Positions 1 through 10,108 of a stretch of DNA of 64,000 bases are shown piece after piece; position 1 is the stretch's first letter; every line of letters starts with the position of its first letter. The notes below the pieces were generated by a model that saw only the letters and a program-made list of their open reading frames with translations, was not told the DNA's origin and did no database searches. This stretch comes from Breviolum minutum Mf 1.05b.01. Lineage: Eukaryota; Sar; Dinophyceae; Suessiales; Symbiodiniaceae. The position numbers were made by a program, and so were the translations under genes. Location: positions 29,198 to 93,197 of the forward strand of contig DF240998.1 in NCBI GenBank assembly GCA_000507305.1, read 5' to 3'.

Positions 1-370
1 ATTCATCGACCCTGAAAACAAGGTTTGTGTTTCTTGGCATCTAGTACTTGTTTTTTTTCCTTTTGGGTTCTACGTTTTGAGCCGTTTGTCCATGAAGCCA
101 TGTACGATTAGTAAGTTTGCGGGGCTAACGTGAGGCTCTGCAGCACTGACAGCTTAGGCTCTCCCTTCGAAATACCTATTACAGTGGCGACAAGGATCGA
201 ACCAAGCTGCTTGAGATGATGGTTTGGTCATTCACAGCATTATGTGTCTGAGCTGGGCATGTTGTTTGAACTTGGCAACGGACGCCCCAGTGTTAAGGGT
301 ATCAATTGTTTTTCTCATTGTTTTCGAGCTGCTTCCATTTTTCTTTTGCAGGGCTTTGAATCAAAAGTCT
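1..370. other. Intergenic, nothing recognised
   Basis: No reading frame with coding character and no repeat was recognised. A T-loop-like string near position 193 (minus strand) was checked and does not fold as a tRNA. Confidence 0.4.
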
Positions 371-658
371 CTAGATGCAGTCCCCCAACCTTTTCGACGT
401 TAAATGTTTCGAGGTAATGGAGTTTGGCCTACGCGTGACTGGGAAGGTGTGGCTTTCAGCGAGTCGCATTATCCGAAATGGTTCAAGCTCGCAGGAGGTG
501 AGATTTGTGGGGGGTGGCGTGGGGTACTTGATGGGGTCCAAGGGGACCAAGACTTTATGCACAAAATCTTCAATTTCAAACGATGCTTGCCATTTCTTGA
601 TAAATTCGCTGAAGTGTTGTTGTTGTTGTTGTTGTTGTTCCTCCCCCTCACTCTCCAT
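371..658 (-). CDS. Possible coding exon with polyglutamine tract
   Basis: This 95-codon minus-strand frame opens with Met-Glu-Ser-Glu-Gly-Glu-Glu, then seven glutamines, then an amphipathic charged stretch (HFSEFIKKWQASFEIEDFVH) and a Pro/Thr-rich segment. The glutamines come from a GTT/CAA triplet run at about 615-638. The first 50 or so codons look protein-like and the rest less so, which suggests a first exon whose donor lies inside the frame. No family is recognised. The same triplet run opens competing plus-strand frames, so this could equally be non-coding DNA with a short microsatellite. Confidence 0.25.
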   Translation of the reverse strand: MESEGEEQQQQQQQHFSEFIKKWQASFEIEDFVHKVLVPLDPIKYPTPPPTNLTSCELEPFRIMRLAESHTFPVTRRPNSITSKHLTSKRLGDCI

Positions 659-659
659 T

Positions 660-2640
660 TTTTTTCTAGTCCTGTTTGTTTTTTCAATCCATCAGCTTTG
701 TCATGTGAGACTTCACTACTCTAAGAACAAGGATCGTGGCACAACAAACGGCGATTTGCTTGTCAGTATTGCGGAGCTGTCTCCTGGCTGGTTTCTGGAG
801 AGCCTAGTTCTTTGCTGTATACTGCTGTTGGTGCAGGAGCGGCTCATAGATCCACGCAACTTCGGCATCAATTGTTTTCTTGAGATTTTTTGGGAACCAT
901 GAACTTGAACGATGGTTTCATTGATCAACCACACACAGTAAATAAACTACATTGTGGCGCTGTTCTACCCCTACGAGGTGAAGAAACTATGAAAGCGTTT
1001 TCAAGAAATTAGTGTAAATATATTGACGTATTGTATACACGCGTACTTTTTCATGTATATATATGTAATTCTCTTGATATATAATATAATTTACATGTCT
1101 GGAAAATCAATGTTTGTATATGAATGCAAATGCGTGGTTGCGACGAAACATTTGGTGATGCGTATGGATGACATACATATTTTCTGAACGTGTAAAGTTA
1201 GATACAAATTTCTATGTTGTTCAAAACCTGTTTATTTGTATGGTATGATTGTCAGCATGTGGTCGCAATTCTGCACAAACAGGGGGAATGCAAAATGGTC
1301 TCTTCCCTTTAGGCTGGTGAAAGACAGTGCTGAATGGGTTCGCATCCATGGTGACTCACCGCTATGCCGTGTCCCAGGGTTCTCGCCGTGGCGAGGCTCA
1401 GCTTGTATATTGTTTACTTTTTTTTCGGAACAAGATCCAAGAAAATAATGGGAAAAAAGGATAACCTTCCTTTTTGGCCATCCCAAAAAAATTCTTGAAT
1501 GAACTGAGTAAGGACTATATCCTGACCTACTTCACATCGTCGACTTGCAAATTTCTCACGATGCTATATCTAGCATACTTCTAGAACTCAGTGATGACCC
1601 CAGCAGGCCTCGCGATAGCCAGCTCCAGGATCTCTGCAAATCTTACGAGCAGTGGTGCACGGAGCAACGAAACATGGCTCGAGAACCCAAAGGCTTTTTT
1701 ACATGATATGTACATATATTATTTGTGTCAGTGCGGGATCTTTGCAACGTAATGACCCAGTTTTCAAAATGTATATTTCCACTGCGACTAGCTTTTGTTT
1801 TGACATGAGCTCAGTCTTTTTACTTCAAGAAATAGTTTCAAGCTGACAAGATTGAATTCCAAGGAGTGGACCATGGTTCTAGGGCATCTCCCAGGCTGTT
1901 CACTGCAAAAATATTAGTTCCTCCATCCGCTGCCTACACTTCCATTTCCCAGAAAGTGCTGAAGGGCATCGCAGCCCGTGTTTTGATCTATTGGTTGACT
2001 GCACGCCTTGCTGAGCTGACTGATGATTCCATCCATCACAAGCAACTTAACTGACAGCAAAGAAAATTTGTTTGGTGGAATATTTTTCCTAAGAAGTTTC
2101 TTGTTGTAAAATATGTTGTTCAAAACCATGCCTTTTCAGGCAAAGACTCAATGTTTGCATAGCTCTGGCCGCTATTTACACCACATGTGCTGAGCATGGG
2201 CCCCTTGTTGGGAAACAGCGGGAAACCTTTCCAATCCATAATTTTGTTTCTTTGTGGGTCTTAATTTGCGCAAGTTTGATCCAACTTTGAGTTCTAAATC
2301 CACATACTGCATTCCAACGAAATCTTTTGCAACGACAACCCGAAGACCTTTGAACAAGTTACATGTATACTTCAGAAAGCCAGGAAATTCTGGCCTGATG
2401 ATGTGACCGGTGAACACCCTGTTCTGTCTCTCACTGCAGCCTACGTTCAACTGCGACAATCTTACAATTGATCCTTGGTTTTCAAAAAACGTGTCAGTTT
2501 TGTTTCCCTCTCAAACCTTCTGGGGAAGAAAGTTTTGAATTCTTGACGCAAGTCATTCATTTCTACAGGAGACATGAAAAAGTTTGGGGGGTGATTTTGG
2601 AAAGGTGCATCTTTGTTAGCTGAACGCATATACTTCAAAA
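660..2640. other. Non-coding, nothing recognised
   Basis: AT-rich sequence with stops in all frames. The short frames here have no convincing composition or family resemblance. No tandem array was seen. Confidence 0.4.
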
Positions 2641-2651
2641 CGTTTGCATTT

Positions 2652-2915
2652 TTGTGATGTTACCTAGGGCTTGCGAACGCTTCCCTTGACGCCGGGGTCA
2701 TGCGCTGGGCGCTGAGACCCAAGTTACACCAACTCGAACATTTAGTTCTAGACTTCTCGATTCGCAAGAATCCGAGATTTTTTTCGTGTGTTCTCGATGA
2801 AGATGCTGTGGGCCGACTTAAAAAGGTCACACAACACACTCATCCTCGTACGTTGAGTGTGCGGGCGCTCCAGCACTACGCAGTGGCCGTGTGCCACCTC
2901 TGGGTTGGAAAGTAG
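2652..2915 (+). pseudogene. Transposon-like conserved domain fragment
   Basis: An open frame running from just upstream of the Met at 2700 to the stop at 2915 encodes a compact domain. It has an RPKLH motif, then HLVLDF, NPRFFSCVLDEDAVGRLKKV and a His-Thr-His-Pro before a basic C-terminus. The order PKxH ... NPxxF ... DEDxxGR ... H matches a domain I associate from memory with repetitive, probably transposon-borne proteins in dinoflagellates. That link is recalled, not searched. The piece is short, lacks an N-terminal region and sits in non-coding sequence, so it is best read as a relic. It could also be a single exon of a host gene. Confidence 0.4.
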
Positions 2916-3570
2916 AAAACAGCAGGTGACTGATTGTGCGCATGGGCCTGGGTGGGAGCTCCCGTTTTTCCCCAAACTGTTGAACCTGATATGTAGATAT
3001 AAGAAAATATGCGCAAAGATGTTTGGATACACATGTATTTTATGCATATGCATGTTTATACATTTTCAATGTTTGTACGATGTGCGTTTGTTTTTTAACC
3101 GAAATAATTAGTTGGAAAACTTCCGATATACGAACGCAAAAAATTGTATGGCGCAACTGCGCTGAAAAGCCTTAGACACAACAGCTATCTTCCTGACCTG
3201 GGAGAATTGCTGTACATTTGCTGTGGCCATGGAACAGGTGGGTGTTCAATCCACAAGGTGAATACTGAATTGTTAACAAAAGCACATGTCACTGCCAGTC
3301 AACTGTTTGCTGCGAGCATGAAAATTATAAGGTCTGCTGCAGTTGGCAGACATGTCCATGTTTGCTGGCTGGTTGTAACAAGAATGTGTAGCCCAAATTA
3401 AGCAAGAACACATGACATGGCACTATGTGTGATGATGTTGGACAAGAATCTTGTCAATCAATTCGCAATATATGGCCCATTGGCGGGCACTACAGGGCTC
3501 CTATGATGGAAGGCAAATTGAGCTATAAGGCCTCAAGATTTAAAAATCGTTCATAAAGCCTCTCAACCTC
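2916..3570. other. Non-coding, nothing recognised
   Basis: Short frames only, with AT-rich runs and no recognisable motif. Confidence 0.35.
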
Positions 3571-4932
3571 TCCTGGCAACCCTGGCGGACAGCTGCATGT
3601 CAGGCGTTGGGTATCCTGGTTGGACACATTGCGGTGGATACCCATATCAATCCCTCGGAGGGAAGTAAATTCACGCTCACCCCCAGACGCATACCTGTCG
3701 AGCGAAGGACAGTTGCAGAGGAAAACACTGCTGATGTGATCATGAAGGATGGTGAGGAGAGTGGATCAGGTGCGGATAGTGGCTGGTCAGGGGTCTCTGA
3801 CAACTCATCTACTGATTCTGCTCGTCAGTGGCCTCTGACCAAGACAGGTTCGGGATCTGTCTGAGGGCCTCCATGACATCGACACCAGGCAGTATGCGAG
3901 GGGAGTCATGAGTGATGACGCACCTGGCATCTTGCTAAGTGATGGCCAGGTTCAATTACGTGAATTGGTTCACTTGCCACGCAATTGGCCATTGGCGCGG
4001 TTGGCGATTCCGCTTGGTGGGCTTAGCAAGCAAGTAGACAGACTTCTTGAGGGCTACTGCTTTCAGATTCTGGCTACCAACCGTGACCCAGATGCACACC
4101 ATGGGAAGGTAATCCAAACAGCCACGCACTTGACTTTGATCCTCGCTGAGTATCTGGCCGATACCATTGCGTGGCTCATGCGTAGCATATTGGATCATGA
4201 ATCAAAGATCCTGTTTGACACGGATATTGAACCTCTGTTGACACCTGGGTTTTGGATCCTGCCACTGTACGGGGAATTGCTCAATAGTGCCTCCCGCAAC
4301 TGTCCAAGCCCAGCATCTGAGAGAGCTCGTGGTAGCACTGGCTTGGTGAAGATTATCTGTAGAGAAAATAAGGAGCAAAGAGGAAAGAGGAAGTATCATG
4401 ACGGAACACCGCACCCCAAGGATAGGGGACACCCTGTATGTATGGTTTCCGGCAAGCTGGGCCCCAATAGTTGCAGAGCAGTTGTTTGAGAAGTCCTCGA
4501 AATCAGAGGATCTTTGTAGCAACATTCAGCATGGGCAGCCTGCTAGAGGGCTTTCCCCAAATCCTTTTAGGGGGCATGACTCGCACCAGCCCACACAAGA
4601 GCTTGCTGGTCCAAGTGTACCAGCGACAGAGGCAGACAACAACGAAGTGATGTGATCCGGAGCTGGTCATTGCCTGGTACAGCTGTAATGCCTGTGTTGA
4701 ATGTAAGCAGCAGAGTGACCTGGCTCGAGCTGGATGACAAAGCTCTCCTGGACAGTTATGATGTGTTGCAGGAAGGTATCCTGTGCGATGTCTTCTCGCA
4801 AAAGTGCTCAGCGGCATGGCAAGGTGCTCCAGGACAAAGGCTTACGGTCTCCATCATGCNGGAAAAAAAATACCTGATGTGAGAGATCCGCCAGAGCAGG
4901 GAGATGAAGAAGTGGACATGACGGACATCTGA
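3571..4932 (+). pseudogene. Broken coding tract, family not recognised
   Basis: About 1.3 kb of coding-like sequence is split over frames 3607-3864, 3908-4489, 4398-4655 and 4652-4882. The first piece is acidic and Ser/Gly-rich (KDGEESGSGADSGW). The second is 193 codons with a hydrophobic helical stretch (HLTLILAEYLADTIAWLM) and then a Lys/Arg-rich tail. The last has WLELDDKALLDSYDVLQEG. The frames overlap or abut with changes of phase, as expected of one decayed ORF. Its position about 0.8 kb upstream of the copia LTR and its decay suggest a mobile-element gag-like protein, but no zinc knuckle or protease motif is visible. Base 4860 is undetermined (N). Confidence 0.35.
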
Positions 4933-5028
4933 TCAACTACATGGATGGCATGGAGGACATACTACAAGGTGGAAGAGATGAGACGAGAGGCTTTGGGGGG
5001 CGCGCAGGTTTCACCACTTTTGTAAGAA

Positions 5029-5123
5029 TTTTCACCGGCTCCTTTTTGTCTCTTTGGGTGTTTTGTTTGTTGTTTGTTTGGTTTTTTGTTTTTGGTTGTG
5101 TTCTGCTTCTTAGCCGGTGAAAA
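5029..5123. repeat. Inverted repeat around a G/T-rich loop
   Basis: A perfect 12-bp inverted repeat (TTTTCACCGGCT at 5029-5040, its complement at 5112-5123) encloses about 70 bp made almost only of G and T on the plus strand. It could form a long-looped hairpin or be the ends of a small defective element. No target-site duplication was found. Confidence 0.5.
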
Positions 5124-5771
5124 GACTCCTGCAAGTAATTCCAGTTTCACCCTTTTTGCTTTCTCATATCTCGAGAGTTGACCGACCATGCCCGGTGCTC
5201 GCTCGGCAATGCAGGAAGAAAAAAAAGAACGCAGCTCTTGCGTTTGCGTTTTTTTTTTTGGCTGCCAGCTACTAAGGTACGTGTCCCGGGCGGTTCGCCC
5301 TTCATTTTTTTGCTATACGCTGCTTGCGTGCCACGAAGGTCGCGGGCGGAGCCCTTCAGTCAGCGAAATGGGTGAAAAGACGGACTTCCCAACTTTTCAA
5401 CTTAATTGCAAAAACATTCAACAAATTAGTCATCAATGCGAACAAACTAATTACTGCCAAGGTGGAGAGTTAGCTACAACAATACGACAAGGACAATCCT
5501 CCGTTCGTAAAGCAACAAAAACGTTCACGATCATTGGCCAGAACAATGAAACGAATTAAAACAAACAAATTAAAGAATATAAATCCTCCGCGGATGAGGG
5601 CGTCAGAGACGAGAGATCCATTCCGGAGATCGCGTCTTTAATAGTGCGCAAGAAAAAAGGAGGATCGGCGCAGAGAAGCCATTGGGTTCGAGATACCGGT
5701 GACAAGAGGCGCAAGTCATTTTGCTCACCACCATTGAGGTTGGCCCTGGCTTTGCATCCTCCCACCCAGCT

Positions 5772-6395
5772 CACCACCATGGAGGTCCAAAGTGATCCGG
5801 ATCCAAAGTGATCATCCTCTTGCTTTCTCTCCGCCGGTTGCTGCCATGGAACGGTCCAAAGTGATCTGCTCTATCCAAGTTTGAGGAAGGGACGTGGGTC
5901 TCTCTAGTAAGGTCTCCCTTGACTTTGCCGGTCTTGGTAGTCCTTGCTCTTGAGCCCCCCTTCTCTTCCTCTTACTTGATGTTGCTCTTTACAACACTTT
6001 CCCTCCTGCAGATTGACGAGATGGCCGTGATCTTTTGGAAATGGATTTGCATTGTTCCCTCCATGTGCTGCCCTTTCTCCCAAGACCTTCTTGGGGGGAT
6101 CCTGCATGCACTGGAGATGTTTTCGCAATGCCCACTCTACGGAAGCTACTGACTGCGTCTCTGGCTTCTCTCCTTTTGGGCACCCTTTTCTACAATGGTC
6201 TGGCTGGGCCTCACTATTTGCTGGAGAAGAACATCTGAGAGGAATCTGAGCGTCGGCTCGCTGCATGCCCTCGTCCCTTGTTTCACGCGGTCTCACCAAG
6301 CCCTGGGTTGGTCAAGTTGCCTTGCGCTCTCCAACCAACAGGCACGCGCTAGACCTACTGTTTCACTGGACGATCAAGGCCACTAGGAACGAGTT
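5772..6395 (+). repeat. Left LTR-like repeat of decayed copia element
   Basis: This segment aligns by eye with 10,109-10,665 on the other side of the copia relic. Shared landmarks in the same order are TCCAAAGTGATC motifs, a CTCCCA(A/G)G-CCTTCTTGGG block, a GACTG(C/T)GTC(T/G)CTG block, TGGTCTGGCTGGGC, GAAGAACAT(C/T)TGAGAGGAATCTGAG, and TTTCACGCGGT followed by CCTGGGTTGGT. Identity is far from complete, so the pair is old or comes from two subfamilies. Exact ends and target-site duplications could not be set. Confidence 0.6.
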
Positions 6396-6769
6396 TCTCT
6401 ATTGGGTCCAGGGTGCCCCTTCCTTGATCTGCACCTTCCTCGATTGAGATTCCCGCCCTACGGGTTCCTCGCTACAGCCTCGCCCCGGTTGACTGCTTTT
6501 TAAGCTCCTCTGTCACCGGCAAAGCTCCCTGTTAGTTACCCGTTCTTTCCTATCCTCGCCTTGCACCATTTTTGACCCCACCGACTTTTGCCACCTACGG
6601 CGTCGGTTAATTATTTAATTTGTTTTCTGCAAAGTTTTGGCTTGAATGTACCAAGTACTAATTATTTTGTTGGTTTCAATTCAGTTCTGTCCAATTGCGG
6701 ATTATACTATGCTGACTGTAGGGCGCTCTGCCCGGGACCTTCTTCTGAAGAAGTGGACCTTAGCAGCCT

Positions 6770-6975
6770 GGAGCAAAAAAAAGAGGCGCAAGTCATTTTG
6801 GTCTGGTCCCCACATTGTCCTTACCCCCAAAGGTGCTGTTGAATCTCGAAGCATCAGAAGACTGACAACACAATTCAGCGCAGATGATTTGGTGACGGCT
6901 AAAGGTTTGCCTTGGAGTTTCTCTCCCCAAGGAATCTTGATGAAGATGAAGGCACCAACTACTCGTCGACCTGAT
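6770..6975 (+). pseudogene. Copia integrase C-terminal tail
   Basis: In the 6646-7146 frame, residues after about position 40 read FWSGPHIVLTPKGAVESRSI followed by RRL. This is the 'GxxIVxTxxGxxxxRSxRR' tail that follows the integrase core in dinoflagellate copia polyproteins, recognised from memory of that family. The text then runs to a Trp-rich LPWSFSPQG segment. The catalytic D,D,E core that should precede it is missing. Confidence 0.55.
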
Positions 6976-7960
6976 GGAGTTGAGGAGGCTGAAGAGAATG
7001 CAGAGGAGAAGACTGGTGACGCCAGGAGTTATGGGAGGACTGAGCACGCCAATCCCTTTGGCTGCTCCACAAACACCTGTTCCTGCACCTGGAACACCAT
7101 CTCGACAGATTCCAAATCCCGGAGGAGCTGCTTCATCATCTCGTGAAGGTGATGGCACTATGAGGGCTGAACCACAAGAAGACAGAGGAGAAGGTGTGGT
7201 CAGGAAGCATGAGGCAAGTCCAAAGAGAGCACGTACTTTGGAGGATGATCTTGATCTGGAGCTTGAGATGGGAGACTTTGAGAGGAAGAGAGATAGGGAT
7301 GATCAACCGCAATTGGAAGGAGCAAGCCCTAAGAGGATGAGAAGGGTGCTTGCTGAATTCCCGGATGGTGATGATGCCTTTGAGGATGACATCATCATGG
7401 AAGAGGCTGAGAAGTTCTTCGAGAGAGGAGACTTAGAGAATGAAGGTGATGACAAACCACCCGTGGTTAGTGAGGATGAGATGAGGACGGTGGATGATGA
7501 GGCTGAGAAGGAGGAAGAGAGAAGGCTGATCAAGATGGGTGTGTTGCACGAAGTTGCTGAAGATGAGTCAGTAGCTGAAGATGCATACACCATCACAACA
7601 AAGATGGTGATCACTTGGAAGCACAGAGAGGAACAAGGAGGATGGTTTCGAAGAGCAAGGTTGGTTGCACGCCAATACAAATGGTCAGTCTTCACAGATG
7701 ATGCCTTTGCTCCTACCTCGGCCTATGCACTTGTGAGATTGATGATCCTTCTGGCCATCAATGCAGATATGAGCATGTGGACTGTTGATGTGAAAGATGC
7801 ATTCTTGATGGTCCCTCAGCCATCAGATGAGAATGCATACGTGACACGAGGAGGAAAGGTTTTCAAACTTGGTCGTGTTCTACCTGGACAAAGGACAGCA
7901 GCAAGCCAATGGTTCAAGGAGTTCAAGACCAAAGGCCGAGAAGTATGGCATGGAGTGTGA
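6974..7960 (+). pseudogene. Copia reverse transcriptase, N-terminal part
   Basis: This 328-codon frame starts with an acidic Pro-rich linker (about residues 1-190). It then enters the RVT_2 (copia) reverse transcriptase: WKHREEQGGWFRRARLVARQ, an 'FAPTSAY' block, TVDVKDAFLMVPQP (first catalytic Asp motif) and VLPGQRTAASQW. It stops because of a frameshift near 7925-7960; the next frame (from 7869) carries on with YGMECDSMQPSLM. The start is arbitrary because the real polyprotein would be fused to integrase upstream. The highly charged linker is typical of these elements in dinoflagellates. Confidence 0.75.
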
Positions 7961-8369
7961 CTCCATGCAGCCAAGCTTGATGAGGTTGAAGGAGGATCCA
8001 CATCAACCAGGAAAACGTTTGTATATCACTATCCACGTTGATGATCTTTTCGTGGTTGGTGATGAGAATGAAGCCAAGAAGTTCTTCAAGAATCTTGAGG
8101 AGAAAGAAGGATGGAAGTTGGAGAAGAAAGGACCTTTCAAAGACATGGACAGGTTCGACTACCTGAAGCGCAAGATGGAGATGGTGGAGAATGGCTGTGA
8201 GGTTCGAGCTGATGACAGTCATATCCGTGAACTTGCCAAGCTCTCAGGTACAGAGAAGAGAAGCTACAAGTTGACACCATGCGCCAGTGATTTCAACAAA
8301 CTTTCCAAGGAGGATGAGAAGATGCCAGAGGAACATTGGTTGACTTTCAGAACTTTACTTTTCACTTGA
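7869..8369 (+). pseudogene. Copia reverse transcriptase, YVDD-box part
   Basis: This continues the frame at 6974 after a +1 shift. It carries ITIHVDDLFVVGDENEAKKF, the copia form of the catalytic YxDD box (here HVDD), and then connection sequence rich in Lys and Glu. A second frame change near 8340-8370 breaks it again: 'EEHWLTFRTLLFT' ends here, while 'SLDRPDIQFVVQGLAVF' resumes in the next frame. Coding potential is lost but the catalytic Asp pair survives. Confidence 0.7.
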
Positions 8370-8370
8370 T

Positions 8371-8733
8371 CGACCTGACATTCAATTTGTCGTTCAGGGT
8401 CTTGCAGTCTTCATGAAGGAGCCCACGAAGAAAGCAGTTCAACATCTATGCATGTACCTTTCAGGAACCAGCTATGAGGGCATTTTACTCAAGAAGTCCG
8501 TGAAGGGCACAAGTGTGTTCAATGTGGATGGAGTAGTGAGGAATGAGAATGACATGAGACATCATGTCATGGAAGTCGTTTGTGATGCAGACCATGCAGG
8601 AAACAGGGCTACTCGCAAGTCCCTCTCGAGTGTCCACATCTATTTGGATGGAAACTTGACGGAGTCCTATGTCCGTTGCCAGAAGAGCATTGCACTTTCT
8701 TCAGGCGAGTCTGAGTATGTTGGGGCTTCATGA
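8371..8733 (+). pseudogene. Copia RNase H, first part
   Basis: From the LDRPDIQF motif the frame passes through a 'KKAVQHLCMYLSGTSYEG' block to VCDADHAGNRATRKS (RNase H first Asp) and QKSIALSSGESEYVGAS (the conserved S-x-x-E-A/S-E box). It then hits a stop at 8733. In intact copia elements this box is followed by about 40 more residues before the next Asp motif; those are deleted here. Confidence 0.7.
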
Positions 8734-9317
8734 GTGGTGAAGATTGCATGCTGGTTTGCAGATCAGATTCGTCAGCCGCAAGGTCATTGGCTGGACGTTT
8801 GGGAATTGGCCGAGCTTGTCACATTGAGGCCAATCTGTTGTGGTTGCAACAGAAGGTTGCAGAGAAGAGCTTGACAATCACACCAATCCCAACCGAGTTG
8901 AATCCAGCAGACATCGGGACCAAGTACATGCCCAAGGTGAGGCTGAATGGATTGAAGTATATGATCAAGATGGTTGACTATGGAAGCCATAGGATTGGGA
9001 TCCATGAGTACAAAGAATTGGAGGCCAAAGAACAGCTGAGGAAGGACATGCAGAAGTTCCCAAAGAAGGGAGGTTTCACAGGAAGAGTTGCCATGATCAT
9101 TGCTTTGTCATTGATGAGGCAGTCAGAGGGTCAAATTCGAGTGCAGCGAGAAGCTTGCTGGAGGACGTGCAGAGATGAGCCCACTTTTTCTATGTGTTAC
9201 CTTGTTGGCAGTGGTTGGAGCCTTGAGTCTGGCTACGGTCTTTTGGTTCTGTGGCGTGAGATTGGTGAAGGTGAGCCAAATGATGTTGGCTTTCAAGCTA
9301 AGCAAGGAGAACGATGA
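8730..9317 (+). pseudogene. Copia RNase H, last part
   Basis: This frame resumes with CRSDSSAARSLAGRLGIGRA, the final RNase H Asp motif. It is followed by an 'HIEANLLWLQQKV' stretch and 'PTELNPADIGTKYMPK', the usual end of a copia RNase H. The rest (from about residue 90) is a basic region leading into the 3' accessory segment. The Met at 8730 is not a real start; it lies downstream of a deletion. Confidence 0.7.
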
Positions 9318-9659
9318 GATGAAGAAAGAGAAGGAGAAGATTGAGGTGGAGAATGACAACTTGAAGAAGATCAATAGTTTTCTCAAGGATGAGAACGAAA
9401 AGCTGAAGAATTGGATTGAAGATGCAATAGAGCTTTGGTCACTGAGATGGAAGGTGGAAAGCTTTCAGCTTTGCAATTGGAGAATGTGATGAAGAGCTTG
9501 GAGAAGATGGAACTTTGGGTGACAAGGGCAGGTGAAGCCTACCATGTTGCCAGTTGTCGTTTCACCAAGCCACCTCATTCGAATACAGCTTTGAAGTACA
9601 GAGCATGTGGTGAGTGCTACGCTGGGTCTGTGAGGGCCGTGTTAAGCCGTTCTGTGTAG
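9175..9659 (+). pseudogene. Copia 3' segment: membrane helix, coiled coil, Cys motif
   Basis: Two overlapping frames (9175-9489 and 9435-9659) form one unit with a shift near 9435. First comes a strongly hydrophobic helix (FLCVTLLAVVGALSLATVFW), then a Lys/Glu heptad region of about 45 residues consistent with a coiled coil. The last piece reads ELWVTRAGEAYHVASCRF and ends with CGECYAG, a Cys-x(n)-Cys-x2-Cys arrangement that may bind metal. This module lies 3' of RNase H and inside the right LTR. I recall similar tails on dinoflagellate copia elements. Its function is not known. Confidence 0.5.
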
Positions 9660-9871
9660 ACAACCAACCCAGGTAGCATGGCACCTATGCAAGGATGACG
9701 CGCGCAGAATCAAGAAGTGTGCCACTGCAATCAAGGCTCAGGATGTCACTTAAAAAGGCGTGACCGTTGTTTTTCATCGAACCGTGGTTCAACCGTATTA
9801 TTTACGTGTTTTTTTCTTTGCCTATCCAACTTAATTCCTCTTAAATGTTTCCTCATTGCTATTATCTTCCT

Positions 9872-10060
9872 TCCTGGACAACCGCCATTTTGGTAGGACC
9901 CAGGTTCGCAGATCAATCGTCACCACCCCCTTTTCACATCATCTATTCCCAGGACAACCGCCATTTTGGTAGGATCCTGGGTTCAACTATTTTCACTTCC
10001 ATTTACTCCACCATGTGTCCTCCACAAGCTTTCCAGGACAACCGCCACGCAGGACCCTGG
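9872..10060 (+). repeat. Three hairpin repeats with CCGCCATTTTGG core
   Basis: Three imperfect copies start at 9873, 9948 and 10,033, spaced 75 and 85 bp. Each has the block ACAACCGCCA with complementary flanks. Copy 2 has a perfect 7-bp stem (CCCAGGA at 9948-9954, TCCTGGG at 9975-9981). Copy 1 pairs CCTGG/CCAGG and copy 3 pairs CCAGG/CCTGG. They sit just inside the right LTR. A structural or regulatory role in the retroelement RNA is possible but unproven. Confidence 0.6.
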
Positions 10061-10108
10061 AAGCGATCCTGATCCCACTCGATCTTTTCTGCTCTCTTTG
10101 CCGTTGGT

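Noticed and set aside
180..215. tRNA T-arm-like GGTTCGATCC on the minus strand
   Set aside because: The flanking bases do not pair as a T-stem and no acceptor or anticodon arm fits.
9880..9975. Spliced-leader gene or relic
   Set aside because: Only GCCATTTTGG matches; the rest of the leader as I know it is absent, and the match lies in a retroelement hairpin.
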